DNA of 64,000 nt, from assembly GCA_013397845.1 (NCBI GenBank), contig VZTG01009363.1:1176352-1240351 (forward strand). Reading direction: 5' to 3'. The position numbers and the translations under genes are program-made. Position 1 is the stretch's first letter, and the number at the start of each line of letters is the position of its first letter. This document shows positions 35,019 to 49,300 of this stretch, piece by piece. A model generated the notes under the pieces. It was not told the DNA's origin. It searched no databases and saw nothing but the letters and a program-made list of their open reading frames with translations. The stretch is from Melanocharis versteri. Lineage: Eukaryota; Chordata; Aves; Passeriformes; Melanocharitidae.

Positions 35019-38000
35019 AAGTAGGCTACATACCTCTGTATCCAAAGCAACCGATCTCTGGTTAATGATTCTCTAGAAATTCACCTCAGAAGGTTTATTA
35101 GTTTTCCCAAGAACTCATAAAAGAAGCTTCTTAAAATTAAAAGAAGGATCCACCCTAAATTTATGAGCTAAGCAACCCAAGGAAAGCCTACAACTAAACA
35201 ATTCGAAGAGGGGTTTCAGTGAAGTTTGGTTTTGGCTTCCTCTTATGGGAAGGAGGAGTACCTGAAACTGAATGTCAAAAAATAGCAATATCAATACTTG
35301 CTGGAACTGGTTTAGAATTTGACCAGCTGGCAGAATATAAAAAGTGAGAATAAATAGGCAATTTATCATAAGAAGAGGAGAGTGTCTTAAGATATTGGCT
35401 TTACTTAATATATTTACAGTGCTCCAGAAAAACAAAACGCAAGTTGTCACGGCAGCACGACAATCTTACAAGATTATTTAGGTTAATCATGCCGAAGTAG
35501 GTCTATCTAGTTTTTCACTCCAGCACAGACAGCTCTCCACTACAGGGCCCGAGGGAAGAGAAGGGCCAGATCATAAGAACACCAGACTGTCTGGTCTCTG
35601 CAACAATTAGTATTCACATCTTTACTCTCAGAGGGCTATCATTTGCCCAAAATTGAGCCATGCTGTTCCAAGGAGAACCCCCTACCAACATAATTTGTAA
35701 TTACTGGTGACAAAGCATAGGGCTTCTAGAACTCTAGGAAAGAGGATCTTAAAAAATAGAATGGAGAAATTGGGTCTTTTTCCACTTCTCCCAGCAAAAA
35801 AAGAAAAAAATTACAGCTCAAATTTTCCAGAATGCTGTTGCCTCAGGTACATAACCAGCAGGAAGAAATTCAGTTAGGAGATGTAGAGTTTGCCTGAGAT
35901 AAACAGAGCTGTACACATCATTTGAAAATTGGAAGCGTGAAAATTGCAAATATTGCAAGTAATCACGGAACAGGTGTAATCAATTTCCCCAGTGTAACAG
36001 GGATGTGATGCAATTATAGAGAGGAAGATAGAAAGCTCCTCTTGCTGGTACAAGTTGCTTCTCTTCTGGTTAGTGTATAACCATCACTTTCGATTTTCCC
36101 TGAAAGTTTCCTTATATTTCAACAGCTCAGTAGAGGCATCTCACCTTATGCATCATTGGAATCCTGAATGACTTCTTTTGAAAGCCTTTGCCCAAGGATT
36201 TTTGGGAGCTTAATTCTCCATTCTTCATTATTTTGCTAAGCAGTTCTGCAGAATTAAAAGAGATCAGCCAGGCATAAATTTCTACCATGGAAATCCTGCT
36301 GATATCCTCCAAGATATCATGCGCTTTAGTTGGTTTATTCTTAATTATCATTTCTCCTCATTTACTTGGTACTAACATAAGACTCACCAACACATTATTC
36401 CTAGTATATTTTGAAGGGAAATATGATTCCTTTGCCCTTTCTGCTACTATTAGCTCATTTAATGACCATTTCCTTGGTCACTAAGACAGCTGCACAGTCT
36501 GACACAGCCCAACCTTCACAAAATAAATAATTCTTTGCATTTAAGTCAGAATTTCAACTGTGGCTTATTCCAGATTTAATTACTCCTTCAATTGTAAAGC
36601 TAGGGAGATATTGTCCTATGTTTATTATAATTCATTAGAACTAATTGCAGAAGCCTGTTTTCCCCCACTGCCAAACTAACCCTCAGTCTGAACTTCCCTC
36701 TGCTCTCTTTCAAAGCCATTTTCTGTTAGAGCCTCTTTGAGCTCAATCTCTGCAAAACCCATTGCTCCTAATAAATTCAGTGGAGTTTATTCCACTCTTG
36801 GCTGGGAGCCGGTGAAGAACAAACACTGCCATGATAGGCACTGATCTATCACTGAGGTGGCCAAATAAGTGGATCCTCAGACAACTCAAAACCAATGCAG
36901 ACTTGGTGGACACAGGACGGGTGAAAAGCAAACCACGTCCTGTCTGATGGCAGCAAACGGGGGCGGTGAGCACTGCCTGCTCCCAGCACACCTGGGTCAA
37001 GCCTGCTCTCCAAGCTGACCCGCTCCTGAGCATCAGGTCCAAGCACATACCACCTGCTGCTGCTGCTGCACACAGCCTCCTCCTGGATTCTGTTCCTCCA
37101 TGCTGACATCTGAGTACTCATAGGACAATTTGGTTCAGGGAAGCTTAAGCCACTGCTGAATAACATAATTGTTATCACTCACAGCAGCACATCTGCAGTT
37201 CAGGCCTCTTCCTGGCTTTGTTTTTTTTTGTATCTTGTTTACTACAAAATGAAGCGGGTTGTTAGGCGGTTTGTTTTCATATCTCCTTGACATTCTCCTT
37301 GTTGGTGCACTTTAGGTGTGCACATATCTTGATTATAATTTTTTTCTTGACAACCACAAGCCCTGAACCGATGCCTACAAATTAAAAATTAGCTTGACTA
37401 CTTTTTCGGTTGCAACACAGTGCATATTCAGAACAGTGTGAACTTGTCTTCTCCCTGACTCTGGTTTTCATGTTACATATTTCAGCTCTGCTGAAAATAT
37501 CGCTATGTTCTGTAAAGATGCTGAAAACAGTAAACAAATAATTTCCCTGAGATTTTTGTTTGTGCAATGAATCTTACCTAGTTCATAATTGCTCTGCTTC
37601 ATGTGATCAGTCAACTGAAGAAGCTGTTTAATAAAATTGCCATTAGTGTCTGAAGGGATAATAAAGGCTATCACTACCAGTTTGCGCTTTTAATGCTCAC
37701 AGCTTTTTCTCTTATTTTAGTGCCATATTTCTACAGCTGCTTGGTGCAATGAAAAACATTTCTGCTATTCGGCAAGGATCACCGTAACAGCCATCATTCA
37801 CTTCAGCAAAAGCAAGGCACATATTGTGTGGTAAACGGAGTAAATCAGCCCAAAAGGCCTGCCCAGGTATCCAAGTCCAGGCAGACAATCCCACTGTCAA
37901 GGATGAGGCTGTCAAGGAAACCAAAATCATGGAGGTTTGTTTGGGCTCAAAATAGCCCTGAGGAGATGGTGATGTTTGTTTCTCAGAACTGTCCCTGCTC

Positions 38001-40605
38001 CGTGGAGTCACTGCTAGATCTCAAAACACAGGAGGATTACAGAGACAGCTCTGCTATACTCAAACTTTCCACACCTCTGGTTTGGCACAGGGAAGTTGTA
38101 GTACCCTCCACATGATGTTGGGATAAAATGTACATTCATAAGCATGGAGCAATCTATGCCAGCTTGAGACTGCTGAAAAATGGTGACAGCTCCATACTTC
38201 TAGAGATTTATTAGTATAGCATATTAAAGTAACACCTATTTCTCTAGACAGCTTTTCCTGAAGCAGAACACAGGCTTCCACTCCTGTACCTGTACAACAC
38301 AGGTTCTCTTTGAGACAAAATATATTTTTTATTCAATACAACACAGAGCGATTTCATTACCTGCAGCCTTGTCCATAGCCGATTTCAGACCACCTGGGCA
38401 AGAGGGGAGCTGATACAATTTCTCTGAACTTGGATGGAAAGCACCACTACCCTGAGCAGCAGCGACTTCCACATAGATTGCCCAGCCACTAGTGGCTTCT
38501 CAAGGCAGGACACAACAGGGGATCCACAAGTTTCCCCTGCTGCCTACACCATGACCAAATCCCTCTAGCTGGGAGTCAATATTGTCAAAGAAAAATGAAC
38601 CAATAAAATTTTCACCTTGCCTTTCAAAACACTATTGATTAAGCAATACTATCACCTTATAAAGTAGTAGGATCTGGGTAACATAATTCACGACGAGTAG
38701 GGATAGCTGAGCTTCATTTGAAATTATGTCATTTCTAGACAATCAGGTTTTTGATTACAGCTATGCCTGAAGCTGTCCATTCTCTTTCCTCTGGATACTT
38801 AGCCACCCAAAACAATCATTTACTCTTGATCATGTTTCTGTTGCTGAACAAACACCAGTCTGGTGTTTAATTTATGAGCAAAAATGCTGCAGGATGTGAA
38901 GATGCATGAAATAGGAACATAAAAATCACTAAGATATCATTTCCCTGATAATATGTAGTCCTGCAGGTAAAAATTTGCATCAATTAGGCCCAAAATTTAG
39001 CTGCACTAACTTGTCTCAGCACCATTTCATAACTCTGCATTATGAAAAATTAACAGGAAAACTGGTTTTAGCGGTGTCTCCTATTCCACAATTAAAATAC
39101 ATTTTCCCTTCCTGTGCTCCAGAACACTAACAGTCTTTTTCCAGGTTATACAAAATTCTTCTGCAAGTCCTTGAAATAAAAATCAAAATTAGATCTTCTA
39201 GAATTTTACAAAATTGTAGCTTCTTCACTCTTCCTATGAAACTCCTACACATCCTCTGCTCAAGCCCTTAGTAAAACATGCTGTAATCATTGAACACATA
39301 TATGGAGAAGTGGTCAAAATCTTCTAAAAAGAGCAAAAGGAGAACTCTGTGGAAATTTATGAGATTGGAGGGGATTCAAGTATAACAAAATTTGAGGAAT
39401 GTGCTGGATTTTATCCTTTGTGTATGTATCCTGAAAGTGGAAGCAATGCATAACAAAGGAACTCAAATTCAGTTGAAGACCCCTGGATAAGCTGCTCCAT
39501 TTGCAGCTCTAGCTCCAGTAGCTCCACAACAAAAATAACCTTTCTTCTGCAAAAGGAAAGGCTGAAGCAAAAGGCAGAGACTTTTTCTCTTCTTTTCCCA
39601 AGTGCCAATTATTGACTTTAAACAAACAATACCAGTCAGAGCGGAGTTGGTCCATGTGCAACTTTCTTATATGAGATGTAGTGGCCATAGTTTCCCCATA
39701 CTACGGCTGCAAATAGTGGCTTGACAAAAGCACCCACCCTAGACCCTCCTTAGAAATATTGTGTGAAAAACAAAGAAAATATTGTGTGAAAGAAAACTGA
39801 GGTTTCAGAAGGGAATTAGGATTCAGACACAAATTTCCACGACCACACCTGGGAGTAGTGGGGGCTGGGAAGAAGTATCTGTTTCATTTTTATGTTTGAA
39901 GAATAAATTGGAAGTGCTAAAAATGTGATGATGTAACTGAAATTCTGTGTCTGTTATTGTTTCCTCTGATTATTCATCTTTCCTCCAGACAATATATACA
40001 TTTTCTTTATCTCCTACCATTGTCATTTAAACGAATCCAACATGGGAGCTTGTTTCTTGTGCTTTATTACCTCTAGTATCAAATGACCTGGCCTCAGCAG
40101 TACTTTCTTTTAAAACCCTCATCTCCTGCATACAGATTACCTTCTTTTTCTTTCTTTTTAAGTACTATCCGACAGTTCCAATTTTGCATTCAAGCCTCCT
40201 TCTAGGTACATTTCATCAGATTGCTCAAACAGATTTGCCTCTTAAACCAAATAGGAAGATATAATAATACTTGGGCAATACAGTGCCATTTCATCTAATG
40301 TATAAACTTGTTCAGATTGATTTCCCAAGCTAAAAAAATAGATGTTCAGAAATTGATAACAGTGAGGCAGAAGTGCAGCAGCAAAGATGTGGCAGCCAGG
40401 GACCTCACAAGTGGTTATCAGTGGGATGCTGAAGTGATGTACGAAGACACTCCGTGAAGCACAAGCTGCAGAGAAAGGCAGCCCCACTTGTAGCTTGGCA
40501 AAGTCTGGAGTGGGGCAGGGAAAGGGCTGGGAAAGAGAGATGTGGAAGATGAGCACAGGCAAATCCATGGAAGATTTTAAACCTGGAATAAGAGCAATAG
40601 TTAGT

Positions 40606-40640
40606 AGTTAATAAAATAGTTAATAAAATAGTTGATAAAA
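40606..40640. repeat. Short tandem repeat, about 12-base unit
   Basis: The unit 'agttaataaaat' occurs twice in tandem, followed by a third copy with one change (agttgataaaac). Confidence 0.8.
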
Positions 40641-43600
40641 CTGATTCTATGGGAGGGGCGGGGGGGGAAACATATGTAAAGATTACATCGGTTTTCAAAT
40701 AACTTAGCCTACAGCAATGTGAGCAAAGAACTCTTGAGGACACTGTGTTTATTTTGTGGATTGCTTCCTGTGTCTTTAAACAGCTCCAGGTACGATGAAA
40801 AGATAAGAAAGAGGTCTTTTTACTCTGTCAGCTTCCTATGGGAACGTTCACTTTCCTTCACTAACCTTTTCTGTTGTGCGGGCTTAATTTTCTTTAAACA
40901 GCAGGACATTTAACTCAGACTTTTCTTGCTTCAACACATGTTGCTACAAAGTTTTTTTTTCCACACGAGGTGTCTGATATTTTTGGCTGAATTTCACAAA
41001 GAAGAGTAAATTTTTCTGAAAATTTGACAGTATGAGCCATCTTGTAAAAAAATTTATTTCAAATTTCTGGATGTTAATTGATTTAATTCATTGGATATTT
41101 CATGAGTTTCTTTTCTGATTTTGGGGGGTTCAGCAAACATGAGAGCATTTTTCATTCAGACAAAGATAAAGAAATCTAGTTTGGCATCTTCTCCCCCTAT
41201 TCTCTCTTACAGTTTGAAGGTTATTTGAGAGAAGTAAATGAGAAATAATCCTGTGATTTTCAGCAATATGTTTCTGTAACCAATATTCTGTAACTGATGG
41301 GAAACATGTTAGGTTGGAAATAAGTGTGGGAAAAATTGAAGAAGAAAATAGGATGGTGTTGTTTTCTTTAGCAGGGACCAACACTGATAGGAGCTGATGC
41401 TTCTTTATTTCTAGCTCATCCTCTGTTAAATTTTGTCTGAGTGTGTAACATTATTAATTTCCCCTCTGGAGCAGATATTAGGCTGACCTGCATGAGGAAC
41501 TTTAGACACCAGGGAAGTGTGAGACCAACAGAGATGAGGAGGCCTGCAGTGGGCACAGCAAACCTTGCTTGTTTCCTGGCCTGGGAGCAATGAAATAAGA
41601 TATAAGATGACCATTCCATCACCATGCTTGTGCTTGCAAAATGAAGGCCCTGCAAACTGCAGCAGGAATCTGTGAGGCACTGTGAGTTTAGTCCTTCTAG
41701 CAAAGATTTATCGGGATGCCGAGTAGCCCACCAAGTGACTTGTAGAAATTAGAATAGGTGGTGGTAGATGAAAATTAAAGAAAGGAGATGGAAAGAAACA
41801 CGGTAACAGAGAAGCAGAGTTCAAAGGAAAAACTAGCCCATGATTAATATGTACTGCTGGTTTCAGATGTCAGCACGCGCAAAAATCTCTCTTTAGCAAA
41901 GAGTTATGAGCAGCTGTAACTGAGGTAATGTTGTCTTTGCCGGGCTGATGGCCTTGGAAGGGTGCTCGCCTAGGAAATAGCATATATTAGCAGAGATTTT
42001 ATTTTGAAAGAGCATAAAGAGTAAACCTTTTTTCTCCCCTCTTATGTTTTAGCTACCTACCAACAAAGATCTCCACAGGATTATAAATTTGTCCTAAGAG
42101 AGCTTTATAAAGAGCTTGTGGCAGCCTATTTCCATGTTTGACCAGCCTTTGATGTCTAAAGGTTACACAAAAAATGCCAGTGAAAGATGACTGTAAAGAC
42201 AGCTTCAATCAATAATGTTACCATGATTGATTTTCACTTACGTTTGATCCCATGTTTAAGTAGCCTGTACCCAATCACGTGGGTTCTTGTGAAAGAAAAC
42301 CAAGTGCTGCAACCTCTTCTCCCTGCGATTATTGTTATACTGGAGATTTGATACCTCAGGTAGGCAACATGACCAGCATTTTGTGTTTTGACAAGCAGTG
42401 AGCTGATGCATTCCCCTCTCCCAGGGCTGAGCAGCAGGTTCCTAACCTCATGCTGCTGGAAGATATATTGAAACAAAAGATTTTTCTGTCTTTACTGACT
42501 TTCCTGTATTGCAGATAACTCACTGGAGGAAAGAAGAAAGAGATGTGGAATTAACCATATAGGCTGAATGTACAGCAATTTTTGTATCTGATAAACCTTT
42601 ATCTTTGATAAGTGCAGATATTTTTAATCGTGGAGTTCAAAACAGACCTAGAACTTCCACAGATTAAAGCAATCAATTAAAATAGATGTGCAGTATGTAA
42701 TGTATTTCCCTTTGCCTCAGATGAAAGGTCTTAGTGTATCCTTTGTACAGTGCTCAGGGCACTTCAGGGTCTTTGAAAGTTCTCCATCAATCTTCTCTGA
42801 CAGGTCCCACGGCTGCTGGTGAATCATTCTTGTTAGATAAGACCAGAATCTTTATAGGAATTTTAATTCTTGCTTTTGGCATTTAGGCACTGCACAAATA
42901 CTTAAATCGGGAATACAGTCAGGCTACCTACATGCTGGAGTACCAAACCCATTGTGTTAGGTCACAGACATTTTCATTTAACCTTCAAGAAATCTAGATT
43001 TTTCCGCTTAAATTATGTTTCTATACCTTCTCTCCAGATACTTCTGATCATCCACTCATCCTTCTTTTCTACTCCCTGTCTCACTCTGAGGGATAAACTG
43101 AAATTCTCCCAGGCAGAAGTAGAGTGGCAAGTGCTACAGTTTTCTGTACAAGAAAGGCAGTTTTCTCAGTAGTTTGCATTGTGATCATGCACAGTGCAAA
43201 GGTATATTTTGTGGCAACTCAAAGGCAACTCATCCGCTTCATTGTAAACTAATGCACTACTCAGGCTTGAAATATCTTTTGTTTGTTATTTTTCAGTCTG
43301 CAGAAAGATACCCCAAAAAATGTGAAGTTTTCATAGGTGTTCATTTTGATTAATGTCTCTAGGTGGGGGGAAAGGAATCATTTGTCTCACTCTGCATTAT
43401 TTTCAGATTGACTTGCTATGAAAGGGAGGCTAAAGCTGTGACACTTACTGTCCATCTGCCCATTCATCTGTTGAGCTGTCTGTCAGTCCCTCTTTCTCAG
43501 TAGTTTTAGAGCTCACTAGCCACTTTCAGTCAAATTTGACAAATGGCATCATAAAACCAGTAGTAGGTACCAAATTAGAGCGCCCACTGATGAGGGGATG

Positions 43601-45849
43601 GCAGCAGCCAGCTGGAAGCTTGTGAATGCTGCCTGGCCAGCCGGTGAGCAAGGGACACCTTGCACAGGCCAACAGGCAGCAGAGACTGGGGACATTGCTC
43701 TGGTGGTGTGTAAGACATCTGTGCCACTTCAGCCACTAATGAAATATTTGTTAACGTGGCAAATCCACTCTGTAACTGACTGGTTACTTGGTACACAGCT
43801 GCACACAACACCTGCCTTGCCATGAACACGAGGGATTTGCTGCTGGAGAGGAGGGACAGCGTCTCCTCTATGTCCTGCACTCAGTTAGGCTTAAGAGAGC
43901 ATCTGCTCTGCACCCATTCTGCCAAAATGCTGTGCAGGGGCAGAGAGGAGGAAAGCTGCCTTCGCCTCGAAAGACAGGAGAGATTCCTCTTTCCCTGGGA
44001 GCAACCAAGCTCCCTTTTGGTGGAGGAACCCCCCCCAAAACACACCCAGGGATAAGGCAGGCAGGGAGAGCAAGCCGGAGAGGCAGAAGCAGGAACCGAA
44101 GGAGTCCTAGGCAGAGCAGGGAGATGGTAAACAGGCAGGTACTTTACATGGGGAGAAAGGCATGTCCTCAGGGCCCAGAGTAAGAACTCTGTGGCATTTG
44201 TTGCACCAAACAGCTGCTCCATCACAGTCATTCAGCCCCTGGACTAGGAACAACCTGGAGGTGAGGATCTATCTCGCAAAGGCACAGCAGTATTTGACTG
44301 TGCATTCCCCTCCTGCTCATTTCTGATTCAGCCTGAGCTTTCTCTAGTTTAAAATGTTACATGTTGCAGTGTGTGTTCCAGTAAAACCTTTTTCCTGTTG
44401 TTCAAAGGCCATCTGGTGCTGCTAACATGCTTGGTTTAAATTAATTGCTTAGGCAGAGTCACCTCAAGGCTGTGGCTGGCTCTGAGTGCCATGACTTTGT
44501 CCAAATTTTTCTGATGTTATTTCCTACATTCCTCATGCATCACCCTACCTGCTGGCCAGGGTTTGAAACATCAGATAGGGTTCTTGCATTCTATTGGAGG
44601 TAGCAGGAGACATGGGGAGAGGAATAGGTGACAAGAGTAGCATTCAAGGACTACTGGCGTCGGCTTCTCTCATTTTTTATGTCATCTCCCCCTTTGCATT
44701 CCTCTTGAGTCCCAACTGCCATCCAAGTCAAAATGCCAGCCTGCACAAAGATTCCAGCTACTCCAACCCGGTTATCAAAACTCTCAGAAATGTCTGGAAG
44801 CATCTACACAATATATGCACATTGTCAGCAGAGACCCGTGTAACCACACAGAATTTGGAAAAGAAAATAAAATTTTAGGGTAGAAGTCATATGGGGCACA
44901 GCTAAACAGATTTATAGGTGGGAGGGGTTTATTATATTTTATTTATAGTTATGTAATTTGTTTATATTTATTTTAAATTTTTTGATACTTGTGTTTACTT
45001 ATGTATTTATTTTTATTGAGAAATAAGAACTTGCTTTTGCTGTTCCTGTTCTTTTGACACAAAAATTATTGGCAGGGTGTTGCAAGCAGCCAGGGTGGGG
45101 AAAGGGTGTTGCTTTCTATAAAAAATTAAATATAGGAAGAAGCCAGAATAGGAAACTAAACTAGTAGGCCATCAATAAAAAAGGAGACTTCAACAACTGA
45201 AGGAACAGGAAGAGATGGAAAGACAACCTGAGGGAACAATAATTCAGAAGAATTGGCAAATTGAAAAAAAATACAGCTATGCTAAAAGTGTATTGTTATA
45301 TCGTTGCGTTGGGGCAAAAAGATGGAAATCATGACAAGAGACCCAAATAGCTGTATTAGGAACTTTCTAAGCATCTGAAGATATTGATTGACCCATATAA
45401 AAGAGGAAATGAGAGTAAATAACTTGCTGAAAAGCTTAAGGAAACATAGAGGATATCATCTTTTCTTCTGTATTCATAATAAATAGGGGTTGTGGATGCA
45501 GTTAATTTTGATAAGAGAAACATACATACTAAAACAGGTTTTGAAATGGTTTTGAAAACATTGAAAAAAACCCCAACAAACCAGAGTTGTTCAACGTGGC
45601 ACAGGCTGTTCAAATCCACTCCTGTTTGAAGTGTACCCAAACTGATGTTAACAGGTCTGCTACAGAAAATGTGGGAACTGTAGGAAGCACTGATTTGGGG
45701 TTTTCTTCCGCTTTACAATGGTGCCATCAAAGCATCAAGAGCCCTGTAATATTAACAGGATTGACACACCCAAACATAGTGGAAGTCATGGTTTTGCCCT
45801 ACTCTATGCTATTTAGGACACATCTCTGGAGCCTGTTTCCTGGGAGAAA

Positions 45850-46340
45850 AGGAAGAATGATAACAGACTTGAAAAACACAGCTTGGAAGAAAAGGCTGGA
45901 GCAGCTTCCCCAGCCTAGGAAAGAGAAGGTGAAAGAAAGCACACTCACTCCCTTCTAATGTTTGAAAAACTTCTGTAAAGAAAAATCTTACAGTTTTTTT
46001 CAAATTTACCGGGGATATGACAGGAAGAAACCAACTGGATTTAAAACAAAGGAGATAAGGGTTAGCTGCTGCAAAACTGCTTTTAGTGATAAATACGGTT
46101 TTACGCTGGACTACACACACCACATATATATGTACATATATATATACACACACATACATACATAGATATACATACTAGATATACATATACGCATCAGCAT
46201 TGAGGAATTTTCTCCTTTGGATATTTTAAGACTGATTAGATTGAAATTCGTTAGGGACAGTGTCTGCATTTTTTATCACATTTTTGCAATGGCATGGACT
46301 AAATGACCCCTTAAAGCCTTTCAATCCCATGATTCTTTCA
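45850..46340 (+). mobile_element. Old CR1 LINE 3' region split by a microsatellite
   Basis: 'gacttgaaaaacacagcttg', then 'cactcacttccc'-like sequence at about 45943-45956, 'tggatttaaaacaaaggaga' and the terminal part 'atggactaaatgacccctta' with 'cccatgattctttc' near 46327 read as a diverged CR1 3' region in plus orientation. A TA/CA microsatellite (46112-46190) interrupts it. The decay level is higher than in the copies at 32326 and 60369. Confidence 0.7.
46112..46190. repeat. TA/CA compound microsatellite
   Basis: Alternating runs of (CA)n, (TA)n and (CATA)n are directly visible over about 80 bases. Confidence 0.92.
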
Positions 46341-49300
46341 ATTTCCATGCAATGATTAGGTACACAGTTTTTCTTGAGAATCAAATTGTGGCATTTTCTC
46401 TGACTTTATTTAAACTGGGATTGGTTTATACACTGTATGATGGCCACACTTCAAGGACTCTCTCAAGAGATGAAATGAAGCAGGTTATGCTAACAAGGTG
46501 TCCATCTGAACCACTGAGAATTTTTTTAACAAGGTCTTGACATCTGCCAATACTCAGCAGAAAGAAAAGAAAAGCTTTGAAGAAGTCCGGCTTTAAAGTG
46601 AGGTTCAGCAACAGTGAAGTGCTTTGTGCCTTGATTTAGGCATGCATCCCCTTGGAAATGACATTTTGGACTCAAATCCCAAATTGCAAATTTTATGGTA
46701 ACGAAAGACCCATAACACTGTTTTACAGTATTTCTGTGAGTATTGCTTGTCTGTGGGAGTTTGTTTATTCATTATCCTTCTTATGCTGGCCTGGTAAAGA
46801 TCATGTAAAGCTGATCGTTCTTGATGCAAAAGCAAAAAATCCCATGGATACAGAGAGTTCTCTCTAATGCCTTCTCTACTAACAGCTAGAGTAACTGGTT
46901 CTTCAGATTCAGAGCTCTTAATTTCCCAGGCTGCAGCACTCCAGGTCTCATTGTATCAGTCACAAGGTAGGAGGTTCCCTGGTGGAAGGTAATTCAGCGT
47001 GACTGACGCAAGCAGCTCGGCTGTGGGCGTGCACCCCTCAAAGATGCCTCGCTATCAGGCACATCGACAGTTTCAGCCCAAAGCTTCCTTCCATCCCGTG
47101 CAGTCCTGCTGTTATCTTCTCTTCAGCACTAGGAATTGAATTAGCCATCGCTGGAGGCTCAGGCTACAGCAGTGTTTGTACTCACAAAAGGAACCAACCT
47201 CACTACACTGAGATTTCTCTTCTAGTATTTTTGGTTACATCTCCTCTCTAATGCTCCCTGTCAGCCTTTTGGGCTTGTCATAGGTTGATGGTCACGCAGT
47301 CCATATCATACTAGTGTCAGAAATAAACCTGAAGTGCAGTAGTTATCTTTCTTCCTCAAAAAAAGGAACCTAGTTGGGAAACGGAGGAAGCAGACTATTT
47401 ATTAAAAAAAAAAAAGGTTTACTAAAGTTTTGAAGTTGTACTGAAATATTGCTCTGGTACAATCTCCAAATGCCATAGAACATTGAAGAACTAGAGACAG
47501 ATTAAATTAAGGAGATTATGTTCTCAGAAATATACAGTCTATTCATTTCAATGCGCCGGGACAAACTGAATGAGCAGACAACAGCACTCACTGAAGGATG
47601 TGTTCTGCTTTTGCTTATTTTCTTGTGTGCTTCATTGTTTTAAATTACTGAAGTTGTTGGCTCTCCATGTTTTACTTCCCTAGAAAACCATAAATTAGTC
47701 TAGAAAATGCATTTCCTTCAGTTTTGGTACATTAACCAGTGCAACCCTTTCAACGTTTTCTAATCTTCACAGTTAAATACAGTAAAGCCATGCACAGCAG
47801 TCCATAAAATACTGGATTGCATTCTCAACACAGTGAAGCATAAGTCACATTTCCCAAAAGGATGGAATCAGTAATACAAGCAAGAGAAAAATAGTCCCTG
47901 TTAAAACACAAACTGTGTGTACCAGTAGTTTAGAGGAAACTGTGGAACAGGCTTCCATCATCAGCGTCACTGCATCTTCAGTCAGCCATGTCTTTTGCGG
48001 GCTAAGTGCTCACTGAATATTTAAAAGTTATGCTAAAACATTTAATAAATAATGCACTAAAGATCTGATGATCTGTCAACGCCAACTACATCAGAAAATG
48101 TTAAGAAAAGGTAAGTGCTTTTACCACAGATTGCGCTCTCCACCAGTTTGTTATTTGCACTCCATGAATAATTTGTGATTCTAAAAGTAATATTAAAATC
48201 CTTTTCCCAATGGTGTCTACACATATTGCACTGTACTTCTAGGTTCTACAACATGAAATATTTAAATAATTTGAATATTTTCTGTGAGATGGGAGAAGAG
48301 GCATTAGCAGTGGGGGAAAGTACAGAATGTGTAAAATATTTCATAGTTTTCTAGGACTGTGCAGAGTACAGCAAACAGAACAACGAAACATTAATACAGA
48401 AGTAGAAAGGTAACTTACTAAAAGGCCATTTCTTTGCACTCTCAGTGGATTTGTTGCTCTTTTTTCCTTCCTCAAATCTTTTTCTGGTTTTATTCTTATA
48501 AATTCTCTCTGTCTACAGATCTAATTCTTTCAGACAATAGGCTGCACTGCTCAAGATGAAAATGCATCAGTCAACAGAGAAGTTGCCACTGATTTCAGTG
48601 GAGATGCCATGTTTCACCAACTCTGCACAAAGATTTACAAAACTAATTATTTTCCAGCAGCACTAATTTTTGCTGAACAGCCAGTACTGAGGAAGGGCAT
48701 TGGTTCTCCTGCTTGGAAACCAAATGGCATTTTGTGTATTTTTTTTGATATTTCAGTGTGAAAATTCCCACAGTTTTCAATACATCTTTTTCTTAAATAC
48801 TTTGGCTCTAAGACCTTGTACTGCCATGAGTTCTGGCGTGGTCAGTAAAAATTTGGCAATGTTCAAGGTTTAGCAGTTTGGGTTACTTAACACCAAAAGC
48901 TTCCTGTAGAGTGATGAAACATTTAGGGAAACTGATAACCCCTAGGTAACCTCTTCATTAGGCTTCCAAGGGATGATTGTAAAACTTGCAGAACTACAAG
49001 ATGTTACTGCAGATAGATACATCTTCACCGGTGCTACTCAGTCACAAAAATCTGGCCCAGCTAGTGAAGGATTTCTGTCTTCTAGTGACCAGAAGCCAAC
49101 TTACTAACCTATCGTTCGAAACATTACCTCCCAGAAGTTCACCACATTGTAACAGGACAATTTCTCGTCCTTCTAAATAAACTAATGTGGGAAATGAGGA
49201 AGACTGAGAAGTTCATTGGCAACTCAGATAAAAGGCTTGGATCAGAGAAATTTCTGCTTTCCCATTTAAACATTATTTCCCTTCTGCAGCCCTTTTTTTG

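Larger units (their letters stand above)
33247..45849. other. Unique non-coding stretch with simple repeats
   Basis: It holds T-rich tracts at 34741-34775 and 34981-35018, a short tandem repeat at 40606-40640, an imperfect direct repeat at about 39755-39798, and an AT-rich patch at about 44923-45010. The interval 43560-44230 is more GC-rich, with overlapping open frames on both strands. No known gene family or transposon was recognised. Some splice-like or start-like segments are listed as findings only. Confidence 0.45.
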
